A stretch of DNA of 64,000 nt from Planococcus beigongshangi (GTDB lineage: Bacteria; Bacillota; Bacilli; Bacillales_A; Planococcaceae), in NCBI RefSeq assembly GCF_016820495.1, contig NZ_JADHDU010000002.1, forward strand, positions 477,002 through 541,001, given 5' to 3'. The notes under the pieces were generated by a model. It was not told the origin of the DNA, ran no database searches, and worked only from the letters and a program-made list of their open reading frames with translations. How positions within the stretch are numbered: the first letter of the stretch is position 1; every line of letters begins with the position of its first letter. The translations under genes and the position numbers were made by a program. Below are positions 45,765-54,999 of the stretch, one piece after another.

Positions 45765-46271
45765 TTATTTTGTCAATTCTTTTACCGCTTCAATCGCTCG
45801 ATCGTAATCGGGATGATCTGTGCCTTCTGCAACATATTCCACATAAGTCACTTTGTCATTCTCATCGACTACGAAAATCGAACGTGCTAACAGCCGGAGT
45901 TCCTGCATCGTTACACCAAATGCTTCACCAAAGGAAAGGTCGCGGTGGTCGGACAACGTTGTCAGGTTGTCAACCTGATTAATCTCAGTCCACCGTTTTT
46001 GTGCAAACGGCAAGTCACAGGAAACAGCCAGAATTTCAACATTCTCACCGAGCGATGCAGCTGCGTCGCTGAAACGTTTCGTCTGGTCGGAACATACGCC
46101 CGTATCCAAAGAAGGAACCACGCTGAACAATCTGATTTCCCCTGCCTTATCCCGCGAAGTGACAGGGCTCAAATCATTGGCCAGCACTGTGAAGTTCTGA
46201 ATTTCGTCCCCTGCTTTGACTTCTTTGTTCGGCAATGTAACCGGATTTCCTTTAAATGTAACTTGTACCAA
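45765..46271 (-). CDS. tpx: Thiol peroxidase Tpx lacking the usual resolving cysteine
   Basis: A 168-residue atypical 2-Cys peroxiredoxin that reduces hydroperoxides with thioredoxin. The peroxidatic C60 in PSLDTGVCSDQTKRF is intact and SDHRDLSFGEAFGV is conserved. The resolving cysteine normally found in the RWCG motif is replaced: the sequence reads QKRWTEINQ. A different cysteine, C85 in AVSCDLPFA, could take over, at the position of the non-essential C82 of the E. coli enzyme. GGGAGGCG precedes the ATG. Confidence 0.95.
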   Translation of the reverse strand: MVQVTFKGNPVTLPNKEVKAGDEIQNFTVLANDLSPVTSRDKAGEIRLFSVVPSLDTGVCSDQTKRFSDAAASLGENVEILAVSCDLPFAQKRWTEINQVDNLTTLSDHRDLSFGEAFGVTMQELRLLARSIFVVDENDKVTYVEYVAEGTDHPDYDRAIEAVKELTK

Positions 46272-46306
46272 TAAAAACGCCTCCCTCTCATACTGTCTTC
46301 ATCATA

Positions 46307-46885
46307 CTAAAAGGCCCGGTCCTCTTGCAACCCCGACTGCCCGCGGCCGGCTTTCTGCAACACGCTGCTTTTTCTGAAAGACTCTTCATGTACGACTGTC
46401 GTATCTGCGAAGAAATCATGGACGCCCTGTTTCAACGGCGTGAATCCGACGATGAAATAAAGCGGGAGAACCGTCACCGAAATGAGCCGGCCGATCCATT
46501 CCCGGAACAGTAAGGTGTTCCAGTCGAGATTGTCCCGTTTCAATGAGACGACTTTAATACCAAAAATCATTTTTCCGACAGTCTGGCTGAAGAATTTAGT
46601 CATCAGCACAAAATATGCGTAAAACAGGATTGATGACAATATTGCAAAAGGCGTATACCAGTTTTCAGTGGAAATCTCTAAGCCCAAAAGCGCGAAGATA
46701 GGTTTGAACAGAATCGAAGTGACACCGGAAATCAGCATCAGATCAATCAGATAAGCCCAAAAGCGCACCCAGAATCCAGCCGGTTTGCGTTCATAGAATT
46801 CCACTTTTTCAAATTGACGGCTGTCAGGGCGAACGGTTTCTTTTTCATCAGCCAAAGCTTGGTTCTGGCTCGTATTGTTTTCCAT
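46307..46885 (-). CDS. yteJ: RDD family membrane protein (YteJ-like)
   Basis: A 192-residue RDD-domain membrane protein. AGFWVRFWAYLIDLMLI carries the Arg-Asp signature; three membrane helices lie at about 37-60, 78-100 and 130-150. The charged N-terminus and the C-terminal tail face the cytosol. Family function is unclear (ion or solute transport has been proposed). It follows sppA by 12 bases and keeps the sppA-yteJ pairing of B. subtilis. Confidence 0.88.
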   Translation of the reverse strand: MENNTSQNQALADEKETVRPDSRQFEKVEFYERKPAGFWVRFWAYLIDLMLISGVTSILFKPIFALLGLEISTENWYTPFAILSSILFYAYFVLMTKFFSQTVGKMIFGIKVVSLKRDNLDWNTLLFREWIGRLISVTVLPLYFIVGFTPLKQGVHDFFADTTVVHEESFRKSSVLQKAGRGQSGLQEDRAF

Positions 46886-46897
46886 GATCGCCCCTCC

Positions 46898-47911
46898 TTA
46901 GTTTTCACCATATAGATACATCATGCGCGGTGAACTGTATTCCGTCATCAATTTCGTCAATAATTGCGTTTCAATATCATTTCCGAAAAACGATCCGGCT
47001 TTTACTGCGAATAATGAACTCCAGCTTTCAGAAGCTCCGTATTCAATCACCTGGGCATTCCCCAGATCAAAATCGCTCCGCAGCGCTTCCATTACATCTT
47101 CCGCATATCCATAGTCATCCGCAAGATTCGCTTCTATAGCCTGGCGGCCGTTCATGATGCGGCCATCCGCAACTGCACGGACCTCCTCTTCAGGAAGGTC
47201 GCGGCCTTCTACGATGATGTCAACAAAACCTTCATAAGAATCGTTGAGCATTTCCTGCATCAAGGCTGCTTCTTCTTCGGTCATCTCCCTTGTCGGGCTC
47301 ATGATGTCTTTATAGGGTCCGGATTTGATGGTGACAAAATCGATGCCCAATTTATCGGCCAACTCCGCATAATTGACACTTTGCATGATGACGCCGATAG
47401 ATCCGGTCAAAGTTTCCCTGTGAACAAAGATCTTATCGGCTGGTGCAGCGATATAGTAACCGCCTGAAGCAGCCATGGCGCCCATCGAGACATAGAATGG
47501 CTTGTCTGTTTCTTCCTGGATTTCGGTGATCTTGTCGTAAATCTCAGCCGACTCCACTACCCCGCCTCCAGGTGAATTCACTTTCAGCATCACCGCTTTT
47601 ACTGCATTATCTTCTTTCACTTGTTCAAGTTGCTGCATGAACTGCCGGTGATTATAGCCAGCGGAACCGAACAATGCTGATGCATCTCCCGTGTCCTGGA
47701 TGGCGCCATCAACTTCCAATACCGCTATTTTGGAATTGGCGCTTCCCGGTTCGATGATGGTTTCTTCTAATTGAGCTGTATCTGCAGCCATTATTTCTTC
47801 AAAACTGGCAGCGAAATTACTCTGGAACATCGAGAATACCGAATTGACGAGCAGGGATATCACCAGTACAGCAGCTGCCACCAAAAGTGCTATCCATCTT
47901 TTTGTATTCAT
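46898..47911 (-). CDS. sppA: Signal peptide peptidase SppA
   Basis: A 337-residue membrane serine protease that clears leftover signal peptides. One N-terminal membrane anchor (residues 6-26), then the ClpP-like fold with AVMLKVNSPGGGVVESAEIY, the nucleophile region MAASGGYYIAAPADK and the catalytic lysine in VTIKSGPYKD. I use the ATG after AAAGGAGG; an upstream extension overlaps the rarD gene. Neighbours yteJ and mbcS are as in B. subtilis; rarD is an addition. Confidence 0.94.
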   Translation of the reverse strand: MNTKRWIALLVAAAVLVISLLVNSVFSMFQSNFAASFEEIMAADTAQLEETIIEPGSANSKIAVLEVDGAIQDTGDASALFGSAGYNHRQFMQQLEQVKEDNAVKAVMLKVNSPGGGVVESAEIYDKITEIQEETDKPFYVSMGAMAASGGYYIAAPADKIFVHRETLTGSIGVIMQSVNYAELADKLGIDFVTIKSGPYKDIMSPTREMTEEEAALMQEMLNDSYEGFVDIIVEGRDLPEEEVRAVADGRIMNGRQAIEANLADDYGYAEDVMEALRSDFDLGNAQVIEYGASESWSSLFAVKAGSFFGNDIETQLLTKLMTEYSSPRMMYLYGEN

Positions 47912-47969
47912 TTCAATTGCCTCCTTTAATACTTCCATCTTTCTTTTACGGGCCAAACGCAAAAGCGTT

Positions 47970-48905
47970 TCATGGTTTTTTCGTGTACACAATGGGATGC
48001 TTCACTTTTTCCCTGCGGATCTTGCGCGCTTCCGCCATTTTTGAAGCGGTGAAAAGAATCAGCGCCACCCAGATGAAGGAGAAGGAAATCAAACTGATCC
48101 GGTTGAATTCCTCGCCGTAAATCGCCACACCGATGATGAGCATCATCGTGGGTGCAATATATTGAAGGAATCCGATCATATACATCGGAATCAGAGGTGC
48201 ACCTGTTGCAAATAAAAACAGCGGAAGGGCGGTGACCGCTCCGCTCAGAATCAGCAGCCAGTCAGTGCTTGCATCAACAGCTGTAAAAGCGGCTCTGTCG
48301 ATGGCAAACAGGTAGATATAGAATCCGGCCGCTACCGGAAGCACAAACAGTGTTTCCAGGGCCAGGCCACGCAGCGCATTCAGTTTGATGGTCTTCTTGA
48401 TCAATCCGTAAAACGCGAAACTGAATGCCATGCCGAAAGCCATCCATGGGAACACGCCATACGAAACGGTAAGAATCCCCACCCCGATTGCCGCCAGTAC
48501 GAATGCAAATTTGATGGCCGGCGTCAGCTTCTCTTTCAGGAAGAAGACACCCAGCAGCATGGACACCAATGGATTGATGTAATAGGCAAGGCTCGTTTCC
48601 ACGATGCGGTCGCTTGTTACGGCAAAAATGTAGAGGAACCAGTTCAGCGTGATCAGATAGGAAGCCAGCATCAGTGTGAAAAACGCTTTTTTTGATTTCC
48701 ATAATGTCTTCAGGTCGTTCAATAGGTTTTTTTGCCCTCCGATGAGGAAGATGACCAGCACCGTTGTCCAGAACGCCCAGAAAATTCGTGCGGTCAGTAT
48801 TTCATCACTCGGCACATGGCCAAGCTGTTTCCAATAGATCGGGAGCACGCCCCATAAGGCGTAAGTCAAAATCGTATATAATATCCCTTTTTTCTCATCT
48901 GTCAT
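47970..48905 (-). CDS. rarD: EamA family transporter, RarD type
   Basis: A 311-residue ten-helix membrane transporter of the drug/metabolite superfamily. The N-terminus (KGILYTILTYALWGVLPIYWK) and the two EamA repeats, the second from about residue 155, identify the RarD branch. The substrate is unknown. GGTGAG lies upstream of the ATG. It is inserted between the acyl-CoA synthetase and sppA. Confidence 0.9.
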   Translation of the reverse strand: MTDEKKGILYTILTYALWGVLPIYWKQLGHVPSDEILTARIFWAFWTTVLVIFLIGGQKNLLNDLKTLWKSKKAFFTLMLASYLITLNWFLYIFAVTSDRIVETSLAYYINPLVSMLLGVFFLKEKLTPAIKFAFVLAAIGVGILTVSYGVFPWMAFGMAFSFAFYGLIKKTIKLNALRGLALETLFVLPVAAGFYIYLFAIDRAAFTAVDASTDWLLILSGAVTALPLFLFATGAPLIPMYMIGFLQYIAPTMMLIIGVAIYGEEFNRISLISFSFIWVALILFTASKMAEARKIRREKVKHPIVYTKKP

Positions 48906-48986
48906 ATTCTATTGCTCACCATTCCCCTATTATTTTGCTTACCGAAATATTATTCAATTATAGGCTTGATGTGGATGATAGGCAAT

Positions 48987-49016
48987 AAAAAAAGCGGCCG
49001 GAAAAGTTCCGGCCGC
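48987..49016 (-). terminator. Terminator after the acyl-CoA synthetase gene
   Basis: GCGGCCGG pairs with CCGGCCGC around AAAAGTT; the minus strand runs on into TTTTTTTATT. Confidence 0.88.
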
Positions 49017-49021
49017 CGTGG

Positions 49022-50593
49022 TCATTTATTCATTTCCTTTTGGCGCAATTCCACACGGCGGATTTTACCGGATGCAGTTTTTGGCAATTGTCCCAAAAAT
49101 TCAATGGATCTCGGGTATTTATAAGGGGCTGTCAGCTCTTTGACATGCTCCTGCAGTTCTTTTACAAGCCCCTCGGAAGGCTCGGCATCGTCAACGAGCA
49201 CGACAAAAGCTTTTACCACGGTGCCGCGGATTTCATCCGGGGAACCGACAACCGCACATTCCTGCACCAGCGGATGTTTCACTAAAGCATCCTCCACTTC
49301 AAACGGACCGATCGTGTAACCGGAAGAGATGATGATATCGTCTCCGCGGCCTTCAAACCAGAAATAGCCGTCATCATCTTTCGACGCTTTATCGCCGGTG
49401 ATGTAATAATCACCGCGGAATTGCATTTTCGTCCGCTCATCATCTTTCAGATAGCCTTTGAATAGGGCCGGCGTTTCTGCGTGGACGGCGATATCCCCCA
49501 CTTCCCCGGCTTTACACGGGTTGCCGAATTCATCGATGATCTCGACTTTATTGCCAGGCGTCGGTTTGCCCATCGAGCCGATCCGGATTTCCATCCCTTT
49601 CATCACACCGACCAGGAGCGTGTTTTCTGTCTGTCCGTATCCGTCCCTTACTTCAAGATTGAAATGCTGCTTGAATACATTGATGACTTCCGCGTTCAGC
49701 GGCTCGCCTGCCGACACCGCACTGTGAAGCGAGGACAAATCATAGTCGGCCAGATTCTTCTGCTTCGCCATCAGCCGGTACTCGGTCGGGGTGCAGCATA
49801 GGACGTTGATCCCTTTCGATTCAAGCATCTGTAAATATGTTTCGGGATCAAATTTCCCATTATAGACATATCCTGTTGCTCCGCTGCCAAGTGTTGCAAG
49901 AAACGGGCTCCAGATCCATTTTTGCCAGCCAGGGCTAGCCGTAGCCCATACCAGATCGCCTTCTTTCGCGCCGAGCCAATGCTCTGCAGAGGTGCGCAGG
50001 TGAGCGTATGCCCAGCCGTGGCTATGTATTGCACCTTTTGGATTCCCTGTTGTGCCTGAAGTATACGATAAGAAGGCCATGTCGTCATTTCGCGTTGCCG
50101 CTTTTTCAAAATGAGGGGATGCATTTTCCATTTCTTTTATCAGTGAAATCCAATTGCTGTCCGATTCACCGATCATCAATTTGATGGTATTTTCCATTTC
50201 AGGGACTTCAGTGAACTGATCCATGAACCGTTCATAGGCAATAACCGCTTTTGCCCCGCTATGGTTCAAGCGGTAGGAAATATCTTTTGCGCGCAGCATC
50301 TCAGAACTCGGAATGACGGTAAGACCCGCTTTCAGCGCGCCGATATATACCACGTACGCTTCTATCAGGCGAGGGACCATGACAAGGACGACATCCCCTT
50401 TTACCAACCCCGCTTTTACAAAACTATTGGCGGCTTTATTGGCCATTGCCATTAATTCATCATATGTAACGCTTTTCGAATACCCTTTGTCATTTTCCCA
50501 GACAATCGCCATTTTCCCTTCGCCAGTTGCAAATTTCTCGATTTCATCCACTAGATTATATTCTTCCGGTGCAAGTAACGCTTCTCGATTCAT
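49022..50593 (-). CDS. mbcS: Acyl-CoA synthetase, MbcS-like
   Basis: A 523-residue ANL-superfamily ligase that forms acyl-CoA from a short or branched fatty acid via an acyl-adenylate. The P-loop-like FLSYTSGTTGNPKGAIHSH, DGYGQTENT, the hinge GRGDDIIISSGYTIGPFEVE and the C-terminal catalytic Lys in PKTASGKIRR are all present. It resembles B. subtilis MbcS (YtcI), used for branched-chain precursors. The ATG after AAGGGGG is the start. It stands alone between terminators. Confidence 0.9.
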   Translation of the reverse strand: MNREALLAPEEYNLVDEIEKFATGEGKMAIVWENDKGYSKSVTYDELMAMANKAANSFVKAGLVKGDVVLVMVPRLIEAYVVYIGALKAGLTVIPSSEMLRAKDISYRLNHSGAKAVIAYERFMDQFTEVPEMENTIKLMIGESDSNWISLIKEMENASPHFEKAATRNDDMAFLSYTSGTTGNPKGAIHSHGWAYAHLRTSAEHWLGAKEGDLVWATASPGWQKWIWSPFLATLGSGATGYVYNGKFDPETYLQMLESKGINVLCCTPTEYRLMAKQKNLADYDLSSLHSAVSAGEPLNAEVINVFKQHFNLEVRDGYGQTENTLLVGVMKGMEIRIGSMGKPTPGNKVEIIDEFGNPCKAGEVGDIAVHAETPALFKGYLKDDERTKMQFRGDYYITGDKASKDDDGYFWFEGRGDDIIISSGYTIGPFEVEDALVKHPLVQECAVVGSPDEIRGTVVKAFVVLVDDAEPSEGLVKELQEHVKELTAPYKYPRSIEFLGQLPKTASGKIRRVELRQKEMNK

Positions 50594-50674
50594 GTGGAAA
50601 CCCCCTTGGACTATTTGCTGAATGCCTTCTTTATTATAACGCAATAATTTCAGTATTCAAAATAATTATAAAAA

Positions 50675-50698
50675 AGAAAAAACCGCCCATAGGCGGTT
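50675..50698 (-). terminator. Terminator after thiI
   Basis: AACCGCC, TATG loop, GGCGGTT and a TTTTTTC run on the minus strand, immediately past the thiI stop codon. Confidence 0.88.
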
Positions 50699-51901
50699 CT
50701 ACAATAAATCTTCGAATTCATTTTTCTTGGCTCTAGGGAATTTAATGATTTCACGATGATCGACAGCTTCCTGGATCAATTCATCGAACGATACAAATCC
50801 CTCATAATACTCGACTTTCTCAAGCTTCGGTTTCGTTTTCGGATTAGCTGGCGTAAAAATGGTGCAGCAATCCTCAAAAGGCCTGATGGAAATATCATGT
50901 GTGCCGATTTTCATCGCTGTATCGATGATTTCCAGTTTATCCGTTGAAATCAGCGGTCGCAGCACCGGCGTAGTTGTGACAGCATTTATCGCATACAGGC
51001 TCTCAAGGGTCTGGCTCGCCACCTGGCCCAGGCTCTCCCCTGTGATGATCGCTTTGCAATCCGTTTGCTCCAAAACTTTATCTGCTACACGCATCATCAT
51101 ACGGCGAGTAGAAGTCATCGTGATATTATCCGGCACCTGTTTATGGACTTCCTGCTGAAGTTTTGTAAACGGAATGATGTGCAGATTGACGGAAGACCCA
51201 AACTGGCTGAGCTTATCAGCCAGATCCAAAACTTTCTCTTTTGCCCGGTCATTTGTAAAAGGTGGACTGAAGAAATGGATCAATTCCAGACGAACGCCGC
51301 GCTTCAGCATATGATAGCCTGCAACCGGGCTGTCCAACCCCCCTGACAGCATCAATAGCGCTTTGCCTCCTGCACCGATCGGCAGTCCGCCTGCACCCGC
51401 GATCACTTCGGCTGTCATATAAGCGGCTTTTTCACGGATCTCCACTTTCAATTCGATATCCGGATCTTTCATCTTTACGGATAACCCTGAGTAAGTGCTT
51501 AGAACGGAAGAACCGATAGCCTGCAAGATTTCAGGCTTCTCCATGCCGAACTGCTTATTGGCACGCCTGACGGACACTTTGAAGCTCTTGCCTTCCGTAT
51601 CCATTTTTCCGATTATGGCAACGGCCGCCTTCTTCATCGCTTCAATCGACAGTTCTGTTTCAGTAACCGGACTGAATGATTGGATGCCGAATACTTTCGG
51701 CAGCCTTGCGATGACCTGTTCCAGATCTTCTTCGCTGTCCGAGTTGATGAACATGCGGTCGCGTTCCGCTTGGATCTGGAGCTTGCCAAGATCGCTGAAT
51801 GTATGGCGGATATTATCGCGGAGGCGGCCGATGAATGAACTTCTGTTCTTGCCTTTTGTTGAAAGCTCCCCGTATCTGATGAGTATTTGATTAGTTTTCA
51901 T
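50699..51901 (-). CDS. thiI: tRNA sulfurtransferase ThiI
   Basis: A 400-residue enzyme that adds 4-thiouridine at position 8 of tRNA and may donate sulfur for thiazole synthesis. The N-terminal ferredoxin-like and THUMP domains (about 1-165) precede the PP-loop ATPase (LMLSGGLDSPVAGYHMLKRG). It lacks the C-terminal rhodanese domain of the E. coli protein, as usual in Bacillus. It sits three bases after the cysteine desulfurase gene, which supplies its sulfur. Confidence 0.96.
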   Translation of the reverse strand: MKTNQILIRYGELSTKGKNRSSFIGRLRDNIRHTFSDLGKLQIQAERDRMFINSDSEEDLEQVIARLPKVFGIQSFSPVTETELSIEAMKKAAVAIIGKMDTEGKSFKVSVRRANKQFGMEKPEILQAIGSSVLSTYSGLSVKMKDPDIELKVEIREKAAYMTAEVIAGAGGLPIGAGGKALLMLSGGLDSPVAGYHMLKRGVRLELIHFFSPPFTNDRAKEKVLDLADKLSQFGSSVNLHIIPFTKLQQEVHKQVPDNITMTSTRRMMMRVADKVLEQTDCKAIITGESLGQVASQTLESLYAINAVTTTPVLRPLISTDKLEIIDTAMKIGTHDISIRPFEDCCTIFTPANPKTKPKLEKVEYYEGFVSFDELIQEAVDHREIIKFPRAKKNEFEDLL

Positions 51902-51904
51902 GGT

Positions 51905-53008
51905 TTAAACTCCTTTGATGATTGCATGAACCTTTTTAAATGCGTGTTGGAATGCCGCGATATCCTGTTCTGTAGTGTACGCGCCAAAACTGAGGCGGAT
52001 TACACCCGACTGATAGGCGGCGGGTACCCCCATCGCTTTGATGACATGGCTCGTTTCTTTATTTTTTGATGAACAGGCACTTGAAGTGGAAACGATGATC
52101 GACTCTTCCTGAAGCGCCGAAACCAAAATCTCACCTTTGACACCTTTCATCGCTGCGGAAAGGATATGAGGAGCAGCAGATTCCGGACTGATGACTTTGA
52201 TGTCTTCGAACTGACCGAAAAACTCCCGCAGCGTTTTATTCCACAGCCCCCATTCCGGATTGGGGCGTGCGAGCCTTAACGCTTTTGCGAATGCCGCTGC
52301 CTGCGGGACCGGAACTGTACCGCTCCGATAACCAGATTCCTGCCCCCCGCCGATGACGATCGCTTCAGGCTGCACATCATTAAACGCAAGTACGCCGCTG
52401 CCTTTGAGTCCGTGGATCTTGTGCGCGGAAATAGTTAATAGATCCGGCATATCCTCTGTCCTCATCCGGATTTTACCGATTCCCTGGACAGCATCTATAT
52501 GAAGGAATGTACGTGTTCCCTGTAAAATCTCTTTGAACTCCGAAACAGGATGGACAGCTCCTGTTTCATTGTTCACCTGCATCAATGTCACCAGAATCGT
52601 ATCGTTTCTTAAACTTGTTTTCAAGTGATCCAGATCGATGCTGCCTGATGGATCAACAGGCAGACGGGTGATTTCAAAACCCCGGGCTTCAAGTTGGTCC
52701 ACTGACTTCAGGACAGAAGGATGTTCTGTGACAGCGGTGATGATATGGCGTCCGCGATGCGCATAAGCCTGGGCTGTCCCCAGGATCGCTAAATTATTGG
52801 CCTCAGTTCCGCCTGAAGTGAAAACGACATGCTGCATTTGCAGTTCTTTAGCAATTTGCCGGCGGGCCGATTCCAGCAGGTTCTCTGCAGTATTGCCGAG
52901 CTTATGAAGAGAGGCGGGATTTCCGTAATAATCTTCATTGGCTTTTATGAATGTATCCATGACTTCTTTTTTGGGCTTCGTCGTTGCGCTGTTATCCAAA
53001 TAGATCAT
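51905..53008 (-). CDS. nifZ: Cysteine desulfurase paired with ThiI
   Basis: A 367-residue PLP enzyme that takes sulfur from cysteine. MIYLDNSATTKPKKEVMDTF opens it; the PLP lysine is in SAHKIHGLKGSG and the persulfide cysteine in TSSACSSKNKETS. The gene is tightly linked to thiI (three-base gap), so it should provide sulfur for tRNA 4-thiouridine rather than Fe-S clusters. A terminator hairpin and a 19-bp palindrome precede it. GGAGGTGATC lies before the ATG. Confidence 0.95.
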   Translation of the reverse strand: MIYLDNSATTKPKKEVMDTFIKANEDYYGNPASLHKLGNTAENLLESARRQIAKELQMQHVVFTSGGTEANNLAILGTAQAYAHRGRHIITAVTEHPSVLKSVDQLEARGFEITRLPVDPSGSIDLDHLKTSLRNDTILVTLMQVNNETGAVHPVSEFKEILQGTRTFLHIDAVQGIGKIRMRTEDMPDLLTISAHKIHGLKGSGVLAFNDVQPEAIVIGGGQESGYRSGTVPVPQAAAFAKALRLARPNPEWGLWNKTLREFFGQFEDIKVISPESAAPHILSAAMKGVKGEILVSALQEESIIVSTSSACSSKNKETSHVIKAMGVPAAYQSGVIRLSFGAYTTEQDIAAFQHAFKKVHAIIKGV

Positions 53009-53025
53009 CTGATCACCTCCGAAAA

Positions 53026-53056
53026 GAAAACCACCAGCATGAGGGCTGGTGGTTTC
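53026..53056 (-). terminator. Hairpin terminator between ezrA and nifZ
   Basis: GAAACCACCAGC pairs with GCTGGTGGTTTTC, then TTTTC runs straight into the nifZ ribosome-binding site. It could end ezrA transcripts or act as an attenuator in the nifZ leader. Confidence 0.8.
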
Positions 53057-53068
53057 AATTTTTAATGG

Positions 53069-53087
53069 TTAAGTTATTATAACTTAA
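53069..53087. promoter_or_regulatory. 19-bp perfect palindrome with -10 box, upstream of nifZ-thiI
   Basis: TTAAGTTATTATAACTTAA is a perfect 9-1-9 inverted repeat. On the minus strand it contains TATAAT, a consensus -10 box. It lies in the gap between ezrA and nifZ, about 60 bases before the nifZ start. It does not match PerR, Fur, Zur or MntR boxes as I remember them. Confidence 0.55.
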
Positions 53088-53142
53088 TCAGTCTGATGAT
53101 TCTTTATAAAAGTTTTGGGCTTAACGGGCGCCGTCGCATTTC

Positions 53143-54846
53143 TTACACTTTCCAGGCACTTTCCTTCGAAAGCACTTCGATCCGTTTCATCGAACCCGGT
53201 TCGAAATTTTCTACTGCAGTTGCCGCTTCTTCCAGTGCTTTAGCGTAGCGGAGCTGTCGGAAAGACTCTTCCGCTTCCATCAGTTTTTGGTTCATCTGTG
53301 GATTTGTTTTTCTGTAACGGTTGCCGTATTGGATGATGCGTTCGATCAACTGGACATTTTCAATCATTTCAACTGCTTTTTCCTCAACTTCAGCTATAGA
53401 CCGTTCAGCTTTGACCAGATAGTTTTCAACCAGTTTCATATTCAACGGAACTTCCTGAAGGCCCTGCATGGCAACAAAGAGGTTTTCTTCAGCTTCTTCC
53501 AGTCGAATATCCATTTCCTCCGGTATCCCCGGTGTATTGGCTTTATGGAGCATCCTGTCGGTTTCCTGCAGTTTCCGTTTCAGTACATCCAGTCTCGCAC
53601 GTGCCTTATGTTCGTCTGTCCGCAGGCTCTTCAGGGATTCGGTGAAACTTGCCTGTGTTGAATCGATTTCTGCAAGCTGCGAGCGAATTTCACTCAATTC
53701 CTGCTGAAGGCTGGAATATGCGGCTTGATCTTCTTCCGTTCTTGACTGGAGCAAATCAAACCGTTTTTGAAGGTCTTCCAGCGTTTCTAAGCAGGTTTTT
53801 GGAATTTTCGCTTCCTGCTCCGGTATTTTATAGCTTTGCTGTACAACTGCACATTCATCAGACATTTCCCTGGTTTCAAGCGTCACTTCATCAAGCTTTG
53901 CAGCTGTTGCATTTTTATGCTGATCCACATAATGCTTGGACTCTACTTCTTTTTCAAGAAGCTCATAAAACGAATCCACTTTCTCTTTCATTTCTTCAAC
54001 CGACTTTTGAGGTTCTTCGATGTTCAATTGGCTGATCTGCTCTTTATCAGCAGCCAGTTGCTCTTCCATCAAATCAAGCTGTTTTGAAATTTCGAGATGT
54101 TCCAGGTAATAGCCCTGTGACTCCATTTCCCGGATTCCGCTGCGCAGTTCATTGATATAGGAAGGAATCTTGGACTGGATATCCGCAAGCAGCGGCGGAA
54201 TCACTTCGATCAAGCGGAATACCTGCTGCCCTTCGTCAGACAAGCCAATGACGATTTCGCGCGCTTTCAAATAATCGCCTTTGGCTGTCAGTTCATCATA
54301 TTGTTCAAAAAGAGGCGTGAACTTCTCAAGCTTTTTCTCTAGTGGAACTGCAGCGGCACCGTAGGAATGTTGATGTGCAAGCAGGCTCTTGCGCCCCTGC
54401 CTGTATTGATCTCTCAAGATATCCATTTCACTGCGGTTTTTCTCGTCACTGCCGATCAATTCTTCGAGTTCAACCAGGATTTCATTCATCTGGCGATCGA
54501 CCAGTTCGATTTTTTCCCCGGCCTCTTTCTCTGCACCGGTTGCTTTTCCGAAATTGAAACGGTCGACTGCGTCTTCAGCATCGAAAAGCAGGCCATCAAT
54601 CTGCGGAATATGTACATCCATCACTTCGGTCCATATTGAACGCCAGCGTTCGAACATCTCTTCCGTCTGTCCGTTCATGTTCAATTGTTTCACTTTCGTC
54701 AATTCTTCCAAGATCGGTTTGTTTTGTATTTGCAGTTTTAACTGTTCCAAGCGTTCAATTTCCGTGTGATGCTTCTTTCGAAACATAAAGCCAACGATAA
54801 TCACCGCTAATAGAATAATGACCGCAATGATGATATACTCCACCAT
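53143..54846 (-). CDS. ezrA: Septation ring regulator EzrA
   Basis: A 567-residue membrane-anchored negative regulator of FtsZ ring formation. A single N-terminal helix (residues 3-22, YIIIAVIILLAVIIVGFMF) and then almost entirely spectrin-like coiled coil, as in the family. AGGGGGCTAT precedes the ATG. It is divergent from hisJ and faces the nifZ-thiI pair downstream, the same neighbours as in B. subtilis. Confidence 0.95.
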   Translation of the reverse strand: MVEYIIIAVIILLAVIIVGFMFRKKHHTEIERLEQLKLQIQNKPILEELTKVKQLNMNGQTEEMFERWRSIWTEVMDVHIPQIDGLLFDAEDAVDRFNFGKATGAEKEAGEKIELVDRQMNEILVELEELIGSDEKNRSEMDILRDQYRQGRKSLLAHQHSYGAAAVPLEKKLEKFTPLFEQYDELTAKGDYLKAREIVIGLSDEGQQVFRLIEVIPPLLADIQSKIPSYINELRSGIREMESQGYYLEHLEISKQLDLMEEQLAADKEQISQLNIEEPQKSVEEMKEKVDSFYELLEKEVESKHYVDQHKNATAAKLDEVTLETREMSDECAVVQQSYKIPEQEAKIPKTCLETLEDLQKRFDLLQSRTEEDQAAYSSLQQELSEIRSQLAEIDSTQASFTESLKSLRTDEHKARARLDVLKRKLQETDRMLHKANTPGIPEEMDIRLEEAEENLFVAMQGLQEVPLNMKLVENYLVKAERSIAEVEEKAVEMIENVQLIERIIQYGNRYRKTNPQMNQKLMEAEESFRQLRYAKALEEAATAVENFEPGSMKRIEVLSKESAWKV

Positions 54847-54999
54847 AAGTCATATAGCCCCCTGTTCAAAATCACTTTTCCAGCTCTATGTAATTTAAAT
54901 TCTAGATTCTCCTATTTTAACATGTAATGACCTGTAATGTTCGCCAATTTCGAATAAAAGAGAGAAAAATTTTCATTTCGTACGAAAGGAAGACGTTTG

